Shown here one piece after another: positions 5,514-7,655 of a stretch of 7,655 nucleotides of DNA; position 1 is the first letter of the stretch, and the number at the start of each line of letters is the position of its first letter. The stretch comes from Nitrospinae bacterium CG22_combo_CG10-13_8_21_14_all_47_10. Its GTDB lineage: Bacteria; Nitrospinota; Nitrospinia; Nitrospinales; VA-1. The translations under genes were made by a program, and so were the position numbers. The notes under the pieces are model-generated. The model saw nothing but the letters and a program-made list of their open reading frames with translations. It searched no databases and had not been told where the DNA came from. Where the stretch lies: contig PCTK01000108.1 of the NCBI GenBank assembly GCA_002786505.1, positions 1 to 7,655 on the forward strand, read 5' to 3'.

Positions 5514-6746
5514 GGGATTTTTGCACAGTCGTATAACAAAATCAAGGGTTTTTCAAAAAATAGGATATATATCATTAAAAAGCGAACTTTCATAAAAATA
5601 ACGACCTGCTCCACCTTCTTTTTCCGTCATCTGCCTTGGGTCGGTTTATGTTGCGGGATTTTGCTTCTCCCGGCCTGCGATCTGCCACAGCCGCCGCCTG
5701 ACTTGTTCTATAAATTTGATGTCATGCCGGTGGGTCAGGGACCGGCGCATCTATTGACCGCCGATTTGAATTTGGACGGTGAGCCCGACCTGGTTTCCAC
5801 AAATGCCAAAAACAGCACTCTTTCCCTCCTCTTGGGCAAGGGCGATGGTAGTTTTCAGGCCGGTTTAAATATTAACGTGGCCATCGAACCGACTATGTCC
5901 GCAGTAGGAGATATAAATCGGGATGGGATTCCCGACCTCGCCGTCAATTCGCGTGGATCAGAAATGTTTTTGGTTCTTCTGGGGAAAGGCAATGGAAAGT
6001 TCATGAAACCCATCCCCACCCGAACCGGCAAAGTCCCTTTAAATATCATTCTGGGAGACTACAATCAGGACGGCAATCTGGATGCCGCAGTCACCCTGAC
6101 CTTTGACAAAATGGAATTGTACATGGGAACCGGTGACGGCTACTTTAAAAAGGGCGAAACCTACCTCACCGGCTCGCGATCCTTTTCCGGGGTGACAGAA
6201 GACTTCAATGCAGACGGGAATCTCGACATTGCTCTGGCGGCCAGCAGTTCCAGTGCCAGTTCGGTTCGGCTGTTCCTTGGGAACGGCGATGGCACTTTCA
6301 AGAAACCAAAACGGCTGGCCGAGCAACTGGTTCCTCTCGCCATCGTAGCCAGTGACATGAATAATGACGACAAAACCGATTTGGTATTCGCCGCAGGCCA
6401 GGGGGATAATATGTACCTGCTCACATCCAACGGAGACGGAAGTTTTCAGGAGCCTGTTGCCTTTTCCGGCGGCGGCGGACCCTTTGCGCTGACAACCGGA
6501 CATTTTAATCCTGACAAATTAAAAGATGTCGCCGTTGCCAATTCCCGATCCAGCAGTTTCTCAATGATCATCCGCAATGCCAATGGAACGTTCAAATACC
6601 CCACCCGCGATTATGTGGTAGATGGCGGCACTCCCTTGGCCATCACCAGCGGCGATTACAACCACAGCGGCATGAGCGATATCGTCGTAGCCAGCAACGC
6701 CAGGAACACGATTGAAATCTACCTGCAAAGACGAGTTTTTAGATAA
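5496..6746 (+). CDS. FG-GAP/VCBS seven-repeat beta-propeller lipoprotein
   Basis: A secreted repeat protein of about 416 aa. A hydrophobic segment ends in the lipobox LLPAC (Cys about 61), followed by the proline-rich linker DLPQPPPD, suggesting a membrane-anchored lipoprotein. Seven repeats of about 50 residues follow, each centred on a DxNxDGxxD-type calcium site and mostly closing with GxGDGxF. The sites are DLNLDGEPD (90), DINRDGIPD (139), DYNQDGNLD (188), DFNADGNLD (236), DMNNDDKTD (287), HFNPDKLKD (336) and DYNHSGMSD (387). Seven such repeats predict an integrin-alpha-like seven-bladed propeller, a surface used for binding or adhesion; the ligand is unknown. The start is uncertain. ATG 5496 has no Shine-Dalgarno, overlaps a TATAAT and gives an over-long 60-residue leader. 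No other in-frame ATG, GTG or TTG precedes the hydrophobic core. An ATT at 5574 with AGGA about 8 nt upstream would give a normal 34-residue leader. Confidence 0.85.
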   Translation: MNLRESGIFAQSYNKIKGFSKNRIYIIKKRTFIKITTCSTFFFRHLPWVGLCCGILLLPACDLPQPPPDLFYKFDVMPVGQGPAHLLTADLNLDGEPDLVSTNAKNSTLSLLLGKGDGSFQAGLNINVAIEPTMSAVGDINRDGIPDLAVNSRGSEMFLVLLGKGNGKFMKPIPTRTGKVPLNIILGDYNQDGNLDAAVTLTFDKMELYMGTGDGYFKKGETYLTGSRSFSGVTEDFNADGNLDIALAASSSSASSVRLFLGNGDGTFKKPKRLAEQLVPLAIVASDMNNDDKTDLVFAAGQGDNMYLLTSNGDGSFQEPVAFSGGGGPFALTTGHFNPDKLKDVAVANSRSSSFSMIIRNANGTFKYPTRDYVVDGGTPLAITSGDYNHSGMSDIVVASNARNTIEIYLQRRVFR

Positions 6747-6973
6747 TGTAAGGGAAGTGAACCGTCCCCATCCGAGTGTCCCCCTGGTAGAGAAAGATCA
6801 TTGAAATAGTAAAAGATTTTTGTCTCCAGCGTCCCACTAATCTCGGCCACTTGCCTCGCTCACCAGCGGGCGGTGTGCCTCCTATGACAACTGCAATGTC
6901 TTTATTTCGCGGACAAACGTTCTCCCGGCTCAACGAGTCATTGCTCGCCACCCCCACGGTTAGTTCGGTGTGC
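6747..6973. other. Gene-free spacer with short direct repeats
   Basis: This stretch lies between the converging propeller and brnA genes. It contains GTCCCC at 6764-6769 and again at 6778-6783, a small CGAG/CTCG hairpin (6934-6947), and no U-rich terminator. An open frame on the minus strand (from ATG 7026, overlapping the end of brnA out of frame, to a stop at 6739) has no Shine-Dalgarno and no recognisable domain, so I do not call it a gene. The GTCCCC spacing resembles edges of mobile or REP-like elements, but this is only a resemblance. Confidence 0.4.
6764..6783. repeat. GTCCCC direct repeat
   Basis: Two identical hexamers, GTCCCC, start 14 bp apart, just after the propeller gene and within the phrase ACCGTCCCCATCCGAGTGTC. 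Short repeats of this type often accompany REP-associated transposase debris; no transposase is present here. Confidence 0.3.
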
Positions 6974-7249
6974 TCAAGATTTAGGGGTGGGCTTATGGGC
7001 TTCATAATATGAACGCAACACTGCATTCATGCGGGTTTGATAGCCACGGCCCTGGGCTTTAAACCAATCCAGAATGTCCGCATCAAAGCGAATCGTGGTG
7101 GTTTTTTTGGGACGGTCTGGACAGACTACTTTTGCGTATTTCCAAAAATCATCAGGCAACGGGGGACCCGGTGGTGCGTCTTTTCGGGTTTTGCCCTTCT
7201 TTTTTTTCGCCTCTTCAAGAGAAATACTGGTGATATTTTTCTTTTTCAT
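6974..7249 (-). CDS. brnA: BrnA-family antitoxin
   Basis: The antitoxin of a type II toxin-antitoxin pair; it neutralises BrnT by direct binding and represses the shared promoter. It is 91 aa. The N-terminal part is lysine-rich (EEAKKKKGKTRKD) with a short proline stretch PPGPPLPDD (26-34), the region that in this family wraps the toxin. The C-terminal part from about 51, TTTIRFDADILDWFKAQGRG then YQTRMNAVLRSYYEAH, is the ribbon-helix-helix DNA-binding domain typical of BrnA/DUF4415 proteins. ATG 7249 has AGGA at about 5 nt and lies inside brnT, overlapping it by 35 nt. Toxin first and antitoxin second with an overlap is the usual brnTA order. Confidence 0.88.
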   Translation of the reverse strand: MKKKNITSISLEEAKKKKGKTRKDAPPGPPLPDDFWKYAKVVCPDRPKKTTTIRFDADILDWFKAQGRGYQTRMNAVLRSYYEAHKPTPKS

Positions 7250-7487
7250 CGGTTCCTGCCTTCCATGCTGAAATTACCCGGCGGTTTTTACCCCGCCATG
7301 TAGATACCACAATAAAGTAATTCTCATCATCATAGCCAATTGTCATGATGCGTTTTTCACCGTAGTCTTTCCGGTTGTCAACCCACTCCAAAACAGGGTT
7401 AGAAAAAATACGCACCGCATCCAGGAAATCCACTCCGTGTTTTTGGAGGTTGCTTTCCTGCTTATCATTATCCCACTCAAAGTCCAT
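7215..7487 (-). CDS. brnT: BrnT-family ribonuclease toxin
   Basis: BrnT is a RelE-fold ribonuclease that stops translation when freed from BrnA. The 90-aa protein has the family pattern throughout: FEWDNDKQESNLQKHGVDF at 3-21, then DAVRIFSNP, DYGEKRIMTIGY (41-52), and VSTWRGKNRRVISAWKAG (61-78) followed by E-K-E-K-Y. Family members normally read ISAR+A in that last motif, with the arginine thought to contribute to activity; here the position is tryptophan (W75). T63 and R65 of the preceding TxR are kept. This may weaken the nuclease or be tolerated. No Shine-Dalgarno precedes ATG 7487, and the predicted leader is only about 11 nt. First gene of the pair. Confidence 0.9.
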   Translation of the reverse strand: MDFEWDNDKQESNLQKHGVDFLDAVRIFSNPVLEWVDNRKDYGEKRIMTIGYDDENYFIVVSTWRGKNRRVISAWKAGTDEKEKYHQYFS

Positions 7488-7501
7488 CGAGAACTATATT
7501 A

Positions 7502-7517
7502 ACAATTGTACATACAA
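7502..7517. promoter_or_regulatory. Palindrome over the brnTA -10, probable BrnA operator
   Basis: TTGTACATACAA (7506-7517) is an inverted repeat of two 5-bp arms around CA, and ACAATTGT (7502-7509) is a second, overlapping palindrome. Both cover the -10 hexamer. BrnA antitoxins are known to repress their own promoter, so this is the natural place for their operator. Confidence 0.45.
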
Positions 7518-7532
7518 CAGGCGGCTTATCAA
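7505..7532 (-). promoter_or_regulatory. brnTA promoter
   Basis: On the minus strand TTGATA (7532-7527, 5 of 6) and TACAAT (7510-7505, 5 of 6) are separated by 16 nt. The transcript would start near 7498, only about 11 nt before the brnT ATG, and no ribosome site fits in that leader. Confidence 0.6.
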
Positions 7533-7560
7533 AGAATAATAACTGGTTTTTGAAACTATC

Positions 7561-7655
7561 AGGTTGCTGAAAAACTCCCCAAACCGTCATCCTTGAGGAG
7601 CCCCTTCAACTTTGCTCAGGGCAGGCTCCGGCGACGAAGGATCTCGAAGTTCCTT
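7561..7655. repeat. Dispersed intergenic palindromic repeat (runs off the edge)
   Basis: Nested inverted arms are visible: ATCCTT (7589-7594) with AAGGAT (7637-7642), and GGAGCC (7597-7602) with GGCTCC (7624-7629). An inner CCCT/AGGG pair surrounds CTTTGCTC. The wording GTCATCCTTGAGGAG ... GACGAAGGATCTCG resembles the intergenic 'GTCATCCTGAG...GAAGGATCT' palindromes scattered through many bacterial genomes. The preceding TTGCTGAAAAACTCC is also commonly seen at such elements. No gene lies inside. Its right boundary is outside the window. Confidence 0.6.

Noticed and set aside
5521..5549. TTGCAC as a -35 with a TATAAC nearby
   Set aside because: The two hexamers are only 5 nt apart, and nothing resembling a -10 lies at 16-18 nt.
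6039..6503. 154-codon minus-strand frame opposite the propeller gene
   Set aside because: The repeated Asp/Gly-rich codons of the FG-GAP repeats create open antisense frames. It has no independent evidence of coding.
6865..6880. Similarity to the conserved CACACCGCCCG segment of 16S rRNA (minus strand)
   Set aside because: Only about 11 nt match and the flanks do not resemble 16S rRNA, so it is coincidence.
6934..6947. CGAG/CTCG hairpin as a terminator for brnA or the propeller gene
   Set aside because: It has a four-base-pair stem and no U tract on either strand.
6739..7026. 95-codon minus-strand open frame after brnA
   Set aside because: It has no Shine-Dalgarno, overlaps the brnA 3' end out of frame, extends into the end of the propeller gene and shows no recognisable domain. 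I describe it as spacer instead.

Overview
The window looks like a Gram-negative bacterium of moderate GC. Supporting this are a Sec/lipobox-type secreted beta-propeller protein, a membrane-anchored M23 peptidase and a DUF2232 membrane protein placed between rpsR and rplI. That last arrangement is familiar from deltaproteobacterial and Nitrospinota-like genomes. The assignment is an inference from gene order and protein style only.

From about 5.4 kb down to 0.48 kb on the minus strand lies one compact operon: rpsF (bS6), ssb, rpsR (bS18), a DUF2232 membrane protein, rplI (bL9), dnaB, then a secreted or membrane-anchored TPR protein. Gaps are 2 to 30 nt, and the TPR frame probably overlaps the end of dnaB. 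This is the classic S6-SSB-S18-L9 cluster with the replicative helicase attached. Three of its proteins serve the ribosome and two serve the replication fork. Several starts are not ATG: TTG for rpsF and DUF2232, and possibly TTG for the TPR gene. Further left, the 5' end of an M23-type peptidase gene (GTG start) is cut by the window edge. It has its own near-consensus sigma70 promoter.

Divergent from rpsF, on the plus strand, a gene encodes a putative lipoprotein with seven FG-GAP/VCBS repeats, predicted to form a seven-bladed beta-propeller. The space between the two divergent genes holds a perfect TATAAT flanked by an 8-bp inverted repeat, plus a hairpin in the rpsF leader.

The right end is accessory DNA. 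A 227-bp gene-free stretch carries a short direct repeat. It is followed by a minus-strand brnT-brnA type II toxin-antitoxin operon with a recognisable promoter and a palindrome over its -10. The last ~95 bp is a nested inverted repeat that looks like a dispersed intergenic palindromic element.

I found no CRISPR array, tRNA, rRNA or intact insertion sequence, and nothing that amounts to a clearly new multi-gene system. The most worthwhile leads are start-codon corrections, the operator-like repeat in the divergent promoter, an atypical BrnT toxin motif and the accessory sequence at the right end.
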